DNA of 64,000 nucleotides from Ulota crispa (Eukaryota; Streptophyta; Bryopsida; Orthotrichales; Orthotrichaceae): positions 5,892,501-5,956,500 of the forward strand of contig OY987246.1 in assembly GCA_963920765.1 (NCBI GenBank). Direction: 5' to 3'. The notes under the pieces were generated by a model, which made no database searches, had not been told where the DNA came from, and saw only the letters and a program-made list of their open reading frames with translations. Shown piece by piece: positions 35,220 through 46,429 of the stretch (position 1 is its first letter; each line of letters starts with the position of its first letter). Made by a program: the position numbers and the translations under genes.

Positions 35220-36790
35220 TGAGACACAAGGGTCATAGACTCATAGGGAACATGGAATCAAGTCATCACCATTTTTGAGGCCCAGGTCTTCCAATCCTGA
35301 GCTGGCCCTTGGTCACGAAATGGCTATAAATGTAGAAAAATAAGTTTATACGAAATTGTGCACACAGCGGCTAAACAAATGAACAGCAATGTCAATTTTA
35401 ACTTTTACAGAGACCTTGGTTGCTGAGGAATAGAATGGCAATTCACGACTCACCAAGTGCATATAACTCACCTCCTGAGAAGCGGCAGATGCATGTACGT
35501 TGCCCCTCAGTATGTTTACGTTCGGGCTCATTTTGCCCTTGAAAGAATTTTGGTTAAAATAGAGTATAATTTGCATTTTTAAAAGTTGAATCATGGTTTT
35601 GTAATCCTTATGCACTTCCAATCAAGCATACCAAATTTTAGTTCCAAAAAATTAAAACCCCATTTTTGGTAAATTGTTTTGTATTAAAATTGCAATTTTA
35701 CATGAAAATTGATTGAAAAAAATTGGTGATGAATTTTTGAAATTTGATTGCATTGGTGTGTAGGAAACATCCATATACACCCTTTTCATGTTGAGAAATT
35801 ATCATCAAGTAACCCAAACATGATCTACAAAGAAATCGATGTCAAATCAACATGGGGTGTGGTAGGACCACAATTTGTAAAATAAAAAGGCTTACAAGAG
35901 TCTATGATTTTGAGCAAAATTGACTAAGCACAGTCATATTTCATAGTCATCATTTACTAAGCATATGTATGTGACTTTGTACAATACTTATTAGCAAAAT
36001 TAGTCATAAAATATGCTAAATATGATTAATAGTAGTCATAATTGAATTTTAGGAGATTTTAGTCAAAGTTCTATATAAACTTGACTAAAATGAGTCATAA
36101 AAAGTGCATAAAATTTCAAACCACAGTCATAATAATCAAGAGATTTTTTTTATATACATAACTAAACGTAGTCACAATTTAACTTTTGTATGGGTAAAAT
36201 TAACTACATGTAGTCATATGCATATGACTATATGTAGTCATATTAATCATAAATATATGACTATGCATAGTTAAGAAATTGAAAATCCCAAGTCAGGTTT
36301 CATTTGAGGTCCCAAACATTGTTGGGAACGCTTTTTTGGTAACCATTTAGGGAGGGATATGACTAGTAGTCAAATTGCAAGCTCAACTTAGAGTTTTAGC
36401 CTCTGTGCAGTTAAGTCAAGTACCTTTTTTTTGTTCTTCTGTGGTCATAAAACCTGGTCAAGAAAGGCCCTTTTTCTTGTAGAGTGCGTACTGTTTAATT
36501 TTTGTAAAGGACTAGGCCCTTTTTTCTGCAAAAGTCATTGAAAATTGCCACTTCTAGGGCAATGAATAGAAAGGTAGAAAATCTGTATTTTATTTTAAAA
36601 TCCAACTGCAAGATCCTACCCTAGACTCTATGGGAGGTACTTGTGTGAAAAAAATCAGCTCATTCTAGATGTAGAGTGAGATTCACATATGAAGTGCAAA
36701 AAGAAGTTTTCTTCTTTGCCCAAAAACTCCTAAAGCCTTTGACTACTCCTATATAAGAAAAAAATGGTTTACGCAAAGTTGAGGTTTATT
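35220..36790. other. No gene; palindromic TAGTCAT cluster
   Basis: Between about 35935 and 36270 the words tagtcata / tatgacta recur a dozen times on both strands, with a tight palindrome at 36205-36245 (tagtcatatgcatatgacta). It may be a degenerate foldback element; ends were not found. Confidence 0.45.
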
Positions 36791-36799
36791 TTTTCCATG

Positions 36800-37206
36800 T
36801 AAGGTAGGCGCACCCATAAGCGTGGAAATAAGGGTTTTGGAGAAGGTAAAACTATTGACTAACTTTGAAAAAATACTACAAGTTAGGAAGTGGAAACCAA
36901 AAATGTTGGCATCAATTTCAAGGTTCCAATTGCAAGCATTTGTTCACAAAGATTTTTCAATCTCCAAAATTGCTGAAATTGTAGGAACTATGTGTAAGAG
37001 ATGCTAAAAACAAGGCTTGTTGGTTCTTAAATAGTGAGATGGGTACTCAAAACCGTCATGCTAGTCACCCACAAGTCCACAACCATCACTTTGTCACCCA
37101 TAACTATCACTTAAGTACCCATAACCATTTGCTTTTCTATTTATCACTCTTTGACTTTGTCAATGAGGCCCATGGGGACGTGATGCCCATGGATGCTCCT
37201 ACCTTA
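36800..37206. mobile_element. Family-3 MITE
   Basis: Tips TAAGGTAGGCGCACCCATAA and (rc) TAAGGTAGGAGCATCCATGG. Inside, near 37040-37125, 'acccataaccatcact' variants repeat. Confidence 0.7.
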
Positions 37207-37501
37207 GAAGACCAAGTTAGGTAAGTGTGGGAGAATTCAAATGAATTGGAAGTGTGAATCATACTTTTGTAAAATCTTGCAATGCCATAAGGACATGAAA
37301 TTTGCATATACACTAGGCAAAATTGGAGGATCTATGTAAAATTCAGAAATCTGAATTACTTTGATCCAAATGGTCAAATCCAAGGAATCTTAATCTACTA
37401 CAACTTGGAAAAAAAAAAGGTAAAAAAAAATGCACAAAGAGCTCAAAAAAGTAAAGCACCAAATTTTACAAGGGCAAAAGGAATGGAGGTTTGGGAGTCC
37501 T

Positions 37502-37590
37502 GTACCTACCTGCAAACTAAAACTTCTCACTCATCAATCAAAATGGAATGATTTAAAGCTTCCCGCATATACATAAATCTAAAGAACCAG

Positions 37591-37682
<92 letters not shown>

Positions 37683-37911
37683 TTGTAATGTTTAAAAAAG
37701 TCTTTGGGCTGCCCGCCCTCTTGCATTTTCCAAACATTCATGCATAACTTCTACAATAAATGTTGGAATGAAGAAAACCATTAGATGCCCATATAGATTT
37801 TTGAATTCCGGCCTTCAATAAAAGTTTCAAAAAATTACACAAAGTAGTTTAGACATAGGTACATGCCCAAAATCCCATTTGTCCCCCAAGGGGACAACAA
37901 TCCTCTAGGGG
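37502..37911. mobile_element. Half TTAA element with embedded TA tract
   Basis: Right arm of the E14 type ('tgcaaactaaaacttctc' to 'ctctagggg', TTAA at 37912-37915) with no left tip. An 86-base pure TA tract (about 37593-37678) has grown at the place where E14 has 'tatatataag'. Confidence 0.65.
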
Positions 37912-38320
37912 TTAAAAAAACATAGCTAGGAAAAATGATACTACCAAATGAGTTCACAAATAAACATTCCATCTACCACTTCCAACTTTTCTCACCAAAT
38001 TAATGTGTGGTTGTATGCATCCAAGTAAAGCCTTTTAGAACACTGTATGAGCATTGTATGAGCACCAAGAGCAATCTTTGTTTTTTTTTGTTGTTAAAAG
38101 ACTTACCATCTAGAGAAACACTTTTAGAATGGCGCCATGTTGAAGAGTTCCAAGTTGGATCCCATTCACAAAACCTAAATTACAAAGAAGCCTCAATAGT
38201 TTGACAAGCTTAAACTTTAGTTTTGTTAACTTAAAAGTTCCCTCATGACTCACCACTTGGTCACTAAGAGACACATGCAATTTTTTAAATATTAGAATTT
38301 CACATGGTTTATGGCTTTAA

Positions 38321-38544
38321 TCCCTGAAAGGTCCTTGAGCTCTAAGGATAAGGTACCAAATACAGTTGCAATTAATATTCAGAAGTTTGAATTAGTTGGA
38401 AATTAAGTGTTACAATCATACATATTGAAGGGTTTTATGATGGAGGGTGCATAATTTCTTTTGGAAAGCCCTTAGAGCAGCTCAAATACAGTTGTATATA
38501 CGGCCATACATACAGCCAAAGATGGCCAATGGGCCATTCAGGGG
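38321..38544. mobile_element. TTAA element E9 (224 bases)
   Basis: TTAA at 38317-38320 and 38545-38548; tips TCCCTGAAAGGTCC and (rc) CCCCTGAATGGCCC. Confidence 0.75.
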
Positions 38545-39066
38545 TTAATATTAATAATTTGGTTTTTTACAACATCATTTTTGTTGTCAAGCCTTTATTG
38601 TTGTTTTTTGCAATAATTGTTGATGAAATCATTGTACTTCCAATAAGTATTTATAAAATATATAATGTTGAGAATTTAGTTTGTAGCAACCATATTCACT
38701 ATGTAGTGTAGTTGTTGGTTTGTATTATACTATTTTGTCTTTGAAACACCACCAAATGTAGCCCTTGCAACTCACAATGAGAGTCTGCCCCTAATGCAGA
38801 ACATTTTTGAAGTTGTGTTCATTCTAGGAACCAATATGTGGGAAGCACTAACAGCTAGTTTGAAGTTAGCCAATGGAATTGGGAAAAAAACCAATTGCAA
38901 TTTGAAATTGCCAATTGAAAATCAGTTAGATTTTACTAAAAAAATGTAGATATAACATACAATAGTGTAAGTTTAGACAATATCTAGCATAGTCTGGCAA
39001 ATATATGGTTGAATACAAAAAATACTAGATTTTAGCTGGTAGAGTCAAAATTTCTCTGTAAACATT

Positions 39067-39165
39067 CACTACAAGGAAATGGTGTTCAAGTTGACCTGTC
39101 TTAATTGACTAAATGTGTCCAAATTGTCATAAAAGTGTTCTAATTGACAATGTTCCCTTGTAGTG
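39067..39165. mobile_element. CACTA-type MITE, 99 bases
   Basis: Tips CACTACAAGGAAATGG and (rc) CACTACAAGGGAACAT with ATT on both sides (39064-39066, 39166-39168). CACTACAAG tips plus a 3-base duplication are diagnostic of the CACTA superfamily. Confidence 0.9.
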
Positions 39166-39374
39166 ATTGCTAGGAACCTCCTAAAAACAACTAACCTTGT
39201 GACAAAGATTTGGTTGGATTGCACATTACTTGACTACAATGTGCCTTTGTTACCCTATTGACACTAAATAATGCATTTAGGTTACAAATTGATAATTTTT
39301 AACATGTTATCTATCTATATCTATAATTAAATGTGATGGCAATTATGTTTGTGGTGGTCAATGAACCTTGACAA

Positions 39375-39905
39375 TTCCGTAACCAAATTATGGGGATGAG
39401 AGTGCACGGGGTTGTGTAACCAAATTATGGAAATGGGAGGGCATGCATTAGCAAAATTTTGAGGCCTCCAAAAGGCCCCTACAAATGGTGGGGCGGTACA
39501 TTAAGGAGGTATATTTATTTATTTATTCATTTATTTAATAATAAAGTTGTCATGGCACATGATTTGCCTGCTTGCAAATGTCAGAATTTGCAATTTCTGA
39601 CTATCAAAAATGGCAACTCTTTTCTCTATATGCACATCTCTCATGTCATGATAAGGGCCTTCTGGAGGGCTCAAGCTTTTGCTAATGGAGTTGTGTAACC
39701 AAATTATGGAGATGGGGTCACAAGGATGGAGGGCATGGATATGTCCATGTGTGGGGTACGAGTATGGGGGGCATGGGTATGTGGAGTACAGGCATGAGAG
39801 CATGGGGGCATGGGGACATAGGGATTGGGGGCACGAGGATGGGGTGACATGGAAAGGGTAGTCACAGAGATGGGGGTAGTCACGAGGATGGGGTGTATGG
39901 GATGT
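39375..39905. repeat. G-rich degenerate minisatellite
   Basis: The word 'gtaaccaaattatgg' occurs at about 39380, 39417 and 39696, each followed by G-rich sequence. From 39706 to 39905 the plus strand is a run of 'gatgggg', 'gcatggg' and 'gggggca' blocks able to form G-quadruplexes. Confidence 0.7.
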
Positions 39906-39919
39906 GAAAAGTTGCTCAA

Positions 39920-40325
39920 ATTATAAAATGTTACTAGAATTATAAAAAGTTGTTAGAATTTTTCAAATTTGATATGTGAAAGCATTGTGGATATGATGTT
40001 TTTTATAGCATTGGTTGTGTCTATGTTTCTCAAAGTTTGAAATTCAAAACAACCCATGAGGGAGGGAAAGAAAAAGGTAGGAACAGAAAGACAATTTATG
40101 TGGAGTTCCATTTTCTCTAACTCATCCACTGCCCCTTTGGTACAATGGGTAGAACTTGTACTATATAGATACTTATTGATACTACAATAATTTTCATCAA
40201 TAATTATTACAATCAATAAATTTAACAACAATGAGGACTTGTAAAGGACAATGTGAGAAACTAGACTAGCATCATCCAAGCCCCAAGGCAATCTAAAAAT
40301 GCAGGTTGATGAGTTTAGATATGCA
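39920..40325. other. No gene seen
   Basis: AT-rich spacer between the G-rich repeat and duplication copy B; the 112-codon minus frame here has no recognisable motif or splice context. Confidence 0.4.
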
Positions 40326-41499
40326 TGTCACGTACAAATGCAAAACTTGCAAAAATACTAATAAATTTCATGAAAGTGTACACTAAATTTTTTGTTTTTA
40401 TGGAAAAATGGGATACCATGTTTTGCGACTATTGCATTACAGCTTAACCATAAACAACTGCCTAGAAGGAAATTTTTTGATATTTGTAAAAAGGATAGAC
40501 TCTAGTTCCCTCCAAAACCACCTTTTAGTTTTATACAGGGTAATATTTCTCATGAAATATTCCAAATTTTGCAAATTTTGCAATCACGGGACAAGCAGGA
40601 AGGAGACGATTCTGGAGAATAATGTGCCACATGCAGCCATGTCCAGAGCATGGTTAGGTTTTGAGAAAAGCAAAGCAGCCATGTACGAACCCAAACATTT
40701 TAAAACTCTCAAATTTCTGTAGCTCAAAGGATATAATCTGCCAGCAAGTGACGTGGCAAACCGGCATACAACCAGTTGGGCTCTCAAGGCATGACCTCAC
40801 CATGCCCTAACCCTAATTTACAACCAGTCCATGTCGCCACTCAATAGCCAATCAGCAAGGTGCATCTTTATTAGACAATATCAACAACATTGTCTCATTA
40901 TGGTTTGAGGACTGACCAGACTGAAAAGAGCCCCACTCCATCAAGCTCTGTTCTTCAAAAACTCCTCCAGAAGTTTGTAATTTCTCTGTGGAAAAAGTAC
41001 AAAAGCACGTGAGTCTCAAGTAAAAATGAATATGGCATGATACAATGCTTGAGTCCTTGCTAAAAACTAAGATCTATCAAACGTGATAAGCTCTTTAGAG
41101 GTTTGGAAACAAATCTATAGCCCTACTGAATGCTATTGAATTTCTAGCAAGGAAACCATATACAACGTTCCGGTTATCTAACTCTGTGCACAAGCAAACC
41201 CTCTGATGACACGATTACAGCACAAGAGGCACATCAAGGCCATAGCAAAACAAAGTCTTTACATGCGGTAAACAAAGAAGAACAAAACTTGAGTCCACGG
41301 AATGAAATATCAAGAACGCATTTGCAACATATACTAAATGGGGAAGTGGAAGCAAAGGAGGTGAGAAAGAATATCTATGAAACTTTCCATCATAAACTCT
41401 TTCAAGAACACATGTGTGGAACCAACTATGGTTTGTCGGTCCCACTCAATACGTTTTCTTATCATCACACTAAGAATTTACTCTACTTTGGTTTATCAC

Positions 41500-43045
41500 A
41501 ATTTACCTTTCCAAACAAATTGCCCAAAATCAAACTTTGTCTAGCATGATCGTCTCCTCCAGGACAGCGTTACTTATTACGTGCCATCACTCAACCCATT
41601 TGCCATAAAGACAAAGGAAATCAAATCAAAGAGTAAATTCTGAATATAATGATAAAAAATATTACTAAGTCAGACCAACTAACCGGGAATTTGCATGACG
41701 AAACTCGGTAGGCACCCCAACTCTGCAGGATTTTGCTCCACTCGACCCAAAATTTGCTCCTCTTTAATTGGAATTTCCCTCTCGTTGTCAACCAGAATTG
41801 TAAATCGTTTGGAATTATCCACTGCCCCTGAACCATGCTGACATTTGTCACTAACTGCATAGTCTATACTGACAAAAATTCTGGTATGATACTAAGGTCT
41901 TTTGCTACTGTTTGAACAGGTTGCGTAAGCTACTCAAACCAGTCTTGCTTACATCTTGGCCCCTTTCACCTGCAAAATGCCATTGAAAAAACTTGAGAGA
42001 CAAGTACAACCCAGAACCGTAACTTTCCGAGTTGAAAAAATGAAAAACCGAAATAATCACCATGTTTTCCTGGCACAGCTCGAGAAAACTACACAACAAA
42101 CTAGTAGCCAGGAGTGACAGGAAAAACAACAAAAGCAGAAAAAAAGTGCAGGAATGGTGCTCACTGGATGCAACGAAGAGCACATGGACTGTACAAAGAT
42201 GCGAAATCCTTCAAAACCTTCTGTGCAGACAAGCCATGATAACCATCTGAAAATGCTCCGAAAAAGGTACCGAGAACATGTCTATCCAGAACAGAGCTTT
42301 GCCTTCAGCTTCGGCAAAGTTTCCTCCAAGATCATTAGCAATTGCCATTGAAGAGGCCATGTTCAAAGCTTGCCCTCTCATGGCCTTTCCGTGTACGCTT
42401 GGCACAATTGATTCCCTGTCCAAAGTTTGGTACTGAACAGAATGACTGGGGTCCAGGGTTGACGAGTGTCAAACAATATCAAATGCTTTTTTTGTGCAGA
42501 CGCAGAATTCGTAGGAGCCATCGTGATCAGCTCGTGCAAATGATGAAATCTCTTCATTGGCACCGGCATGATTCGAGTAGCCTGCTGTTCTACCAACTCC
42601 TGAAACTCTTGCTATTACAGAGGTGCTGGAATTTTGGACTAAATGTTCTGAACTTGTAGATGAGCTCCCCGAATGATCTGCCACAAATCCATGCTTCACT
42701 CTGAAGTCCAGGAAAGACACTTCTCCCAACCCGGCCAGTAAAAGTATCTTTGAATGCCACGCATACTCACACTGCCACCACTCAAATGGATTTTGGGCTG
42801 GAAGGGGTTTTGTTTTTTTCTTGTGCATTGCTATTCTGGATCTTGGTTTGCCGATCCGTCTCGTTCTAGCAGAAAACAACGTCGACGTGTTCAATGGCTG
42901 AGGAATGTTGTATGAAGCTCTTGCATTCAGATCATTAGTAGACCAACCACGCTGGAGGTCGTATATAAGAGCATCTCTAGTTTCCAGAACCACCGCTGAT
43001 TCACCTTGCATATGCTGATTCCAAGCTACCTACCAAGCAAAATAA
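41500..43045 (-). pseudogene. TAF1C/RRN6-like pseudogene, copy B
   Basis: Counterpart of the 8529-7004 part of copy A. The main exon is open from 43034 (acceptor TTGGTAG) through QCEYAWHSKILLLAG to about 42490, where a seventh T in a homopolymer (plus strand about 42486-42492; six in copy A) shifts the frame before the HLILFDTRQPWTPV blade. The next exon has a TAG where copy A has TGG (QWQKTPWYHT) and lacks two bases just after. The 5' exons are deleted. It is beyond doubt non-functional unless transcribed as non-coding RNA. Confidence 0.6.
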
Positions 43046-43428
43046 CATTAGAGTGTTAAAAAAGTCAATGCGATTAAGTGACCGGTGACTCGACAAACCT
43101 CTCATTACAGCAAACAGAAGAAAAAAATGATGTAATGAAGGGGTCAACAAGGGTCTGCAATGGTGACGAAACAGAATGAGTCTTACTCCTTTCATAACAA
43201 CCCTTAAGTACTCATAAAAAGCATCACAATTGACGGTGCATGATGAGCAGGTTAGAGTGATTACATGTGACACACGTTCTCCAAAATTGGCAGTCGTAGG
43301 AAGTGCAAATTTGATCTCAAATCCTGGTTACAAAATAAAAAGGATTGGCAGAATCTCTACATAAGCATGTGTTCAAAAAAACAGTGACAGCTGTGATACA
43401 TTGGTAATATGCTATTTTTAGGGCTTGA

Positions 43429-46427
43429 TCAATACCGATGAGTTTCAATCAACATTAAGACTTGAAGATGGACCAAGCCCGCTATTTTTGCAATGCTCGC
43501 TGGGTTTTCTGGAGTGCCATGCCATATCAAATTACAAAGGTCCCTTAGCAAACCCAATCCCTGAATATTAATTGGAGCTTGCTTGTTCATTGATATGACT
43601 TCTAGGCTCTTTAGTTGCACAAGTGGGCTCACGTCCAATACTCCATTCTCCACATCCACATTCACCAACTTCAGCACAATCAAGTTTGCACAGTGCTGCA
43701 AGTTCACTCTCTTCACTTGTATAGTCTTCCTCCAGCCAAAGGGTGCAGTCAAGCACAATCTCCGTAGGTTCTCCCATCCACCGCTACAAAACATGCCCTC
43801 TTCAATGCTCCCATGCATTTTGTCTTTCCTATAGAACCAAAATTGGTCTCTAACATCACCCCTTGTTATCTCAGTTTCACAAAAATCTTGCCACAAATCA
43901 TGCATGCCCACCCGTTCAGTGCCATCTCCAGCGCACTCTATCAATGATTTTTGCTTCAACGCTTTTAACTGCACCATTGCAACAATGACAATGTGTTACG
44001 TCCATCCTCCATGCCCTCCCCGTTTGCTCACCAACAACCTCTCAAGGAGTGTTGAATACTCCCTCCGTCTCTCACAATCAGTGGCCATTAATAATCAAGT
44101 GTTTCCTTTCAAAATTTATAAATCAATTGTAGAGGGGCTTATTTGGCCCATTCCATAAGTACATTACAACAAACATATACAATGATCGTCATTACCTCTG
44201 ATGATATTAAAACTCAGATCCTTATAGATGCTGCATTTCACACCCGGAATTGGAACAATAAAAAAATGGCGCTCTAATGGGCCGCTTATCGCCACACAAA
44301 GGGCCTAATAATAAAAAGCCAAACTATTTCAAATATAAAAGCCAAGCTCCAATTCATGTTTTTCCCAAACCTCACAACTACCATCATAAACATGAAAATG
44401 TACAACGCCAACATCCATATTGAACAAAACATACCTGTAACATCAGCTCCTCTTTGTTCCATCCATGTATCATGCGCAGCCATGTCGTGACGTTGCCCAT
44501 AAAAATGTCGTAATATCTTTCGGGAAAGAAAAGGGCCACATCCATGAACAACATTTTATCCTCCTGCTTCAACAAATCAAAACTACTTCTCAAAATGCTG
44601 AAAATCGGATGCTCCTTCTCTCTCAATGCGTTGAATCGATCCCTTCCTTCCAATCGTAGCCTCCATTCTTCTGGATCGGACCCCAACTGCCCACCCAACA
44701 CTTTTAGAGCCAATGGATGGTAGTGACGACACTCACCGTCCCCTTTAGAGAAATAGCACATCTCTACACATATCTCTACTAAGGCATCTTCCGGGTCGAG
44801 ACCCTTTGGTGCTTTGTTCAAGAAAACACTCTTTGCTTCCTCGTATTCCAACTCTGGCATCTCGTGACACTCCCCTTACCTGACGCCCACATCCCGAAGC
44901 ATCTCCATCGTCCGAGCCGTCACCACCAAAAAGCTCTCATTTGCATACCTTGCTTTCAATAGAGCTCTTGCTAGCTCCTTTGTGCTTGCACCATCTCCCA
45001 CGTTGTCAATAGCCACAAACACTCTTTGATTCCCAAGTTTCTCCAGCAATAAGTTTAAACACTGCACTCAAAAACACCGACCGCTTCCAGCTTACAGATT
45101 CAACCATGCAAAACTGCCAAAACTGCTCTACTCCAAACAAGACGCTTGGCAATGCAAGAATTCTGTTCATCACATGCGTTTTGCATACTTGTCTAATCAT
45201 CATACGCTTCAAAAACTCAACACTGCAGGTCTAAGAGCCTCCCATACCTTTGTTCTGCTGTAACCACCAACAACCTCATGCCGCGTACCAATTAACGTCT
45301 TCACCATCTCTTCCAGCATCTCTTTTTCATGCCCATCATCACTAATTGTAGCCAACTCCGTATGGCACACTCTGCCACCAAAATCTGATCGTAACTTCTC
45401 GCACAAAGCTTTGCACACTGTGCTCTTCCCAATGCCACCTACTCGTATAATCCCACCACGCAAGGTCCATCCCCAGGAGACTCTTCAGACGCTTGCCTTT
45501 CTGCACATACCAACTGCAAAAAAAGGGACTGTAAGTCTCACATGACTTGATCGCTGCAAATCTCACAAACCACAAAATGTCACAAAAGGTGCCAAACTAG
45601 GGACATCAGTCCTTCCAACCTTTCAGATGTTGCACCTCTAAGGTTTTAACTCCCGCCACTCACCTCGCAAATGCGTTCCCTTCCTTGCATATCTAGGTCA
45701 TCCCCTCTTGTCTCTGGCAACACATGCTTGCAAACTTCTGCAACCACCTCTCCTATCACTCGTTTTGCCCCCCCTACTTTGTCGAGTGAAACCGACAAGA
45801 TTGGGCCAAACAACTTGAAGACGGACGTCCAATCTGCTACCACTATTCGCTTGTCTGACCGCGCCCACTTGTTCCATTGCTTTTTCCACTCCTTCTGTTT
45901 CTTCACATCGCGGCACTCGACTAGCTCGATGTCGTCAAGCACCAATACAATGACAAACTCCTTGTTCTCCTCTTTCCGCTTTGCCAGCCTTACAAACTCT
46001 ACCATTGGCCACCATGTCTTCGTGAAGAAAGCCTTCGAGAGAACCACCACCCCCACCTCACATTTCTCGATTGCTTTGAAGATCTCTCTGGGAAATCACA
46101 CCCTAGTGCTAAGCAACCGCGACTCTTGTCGAAGAATGCAGACCGGTCGTGGCTTCTGATTTCATCATGCATCCACTCCACGAAGTCTTTCTGCTCACCA
46201 CTGTGGCACAGGAAAACCTTGTGCTTGCAATCCACACCACCATCGTTCCTGGAAACATGCACGGAGCAACACAAGGGAAATCCATTAGCGCAACACGAAC
46301 CTCCAAGTCCACCATTTAAGCTTACCATCAAACCACTCCACCAAGTCACATCATCAGTTTCCCCGTCCCAACGTTCAACCCCAGCATATGACAGCCACAT
46401 TCTATTAACATGCATATGAGTGAGCAA
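43429..46427 (-). pseudogene. TIR-NB-ARC-LRR pseudogene, copy B
   Basis: Exon positions match copy A: 46427-45664, 45513-45248, 45061-44435 and 43968-43429. Lesions: one A lost at 46093-46095 shifts the frame in the TIR domain after GCDFP; one base lost near 45444 shifts the frame before the P-loop and creates TAG at 45439-45441; TAA at 44876-44878 follows RNBS-B; and the LRR exon is cut after about the third repeat (HLQVLMLIETHRY, then stop) where sequence from the TAF1C-like side is joined. The LRR-exon acceptor (TGGTGCAG) is intact here, unlike in copy A. TIR, NB-ARC and MHD motifs are otherwise easily read. Confidence 0.88.
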
Positions 46428-46429
46428 AT

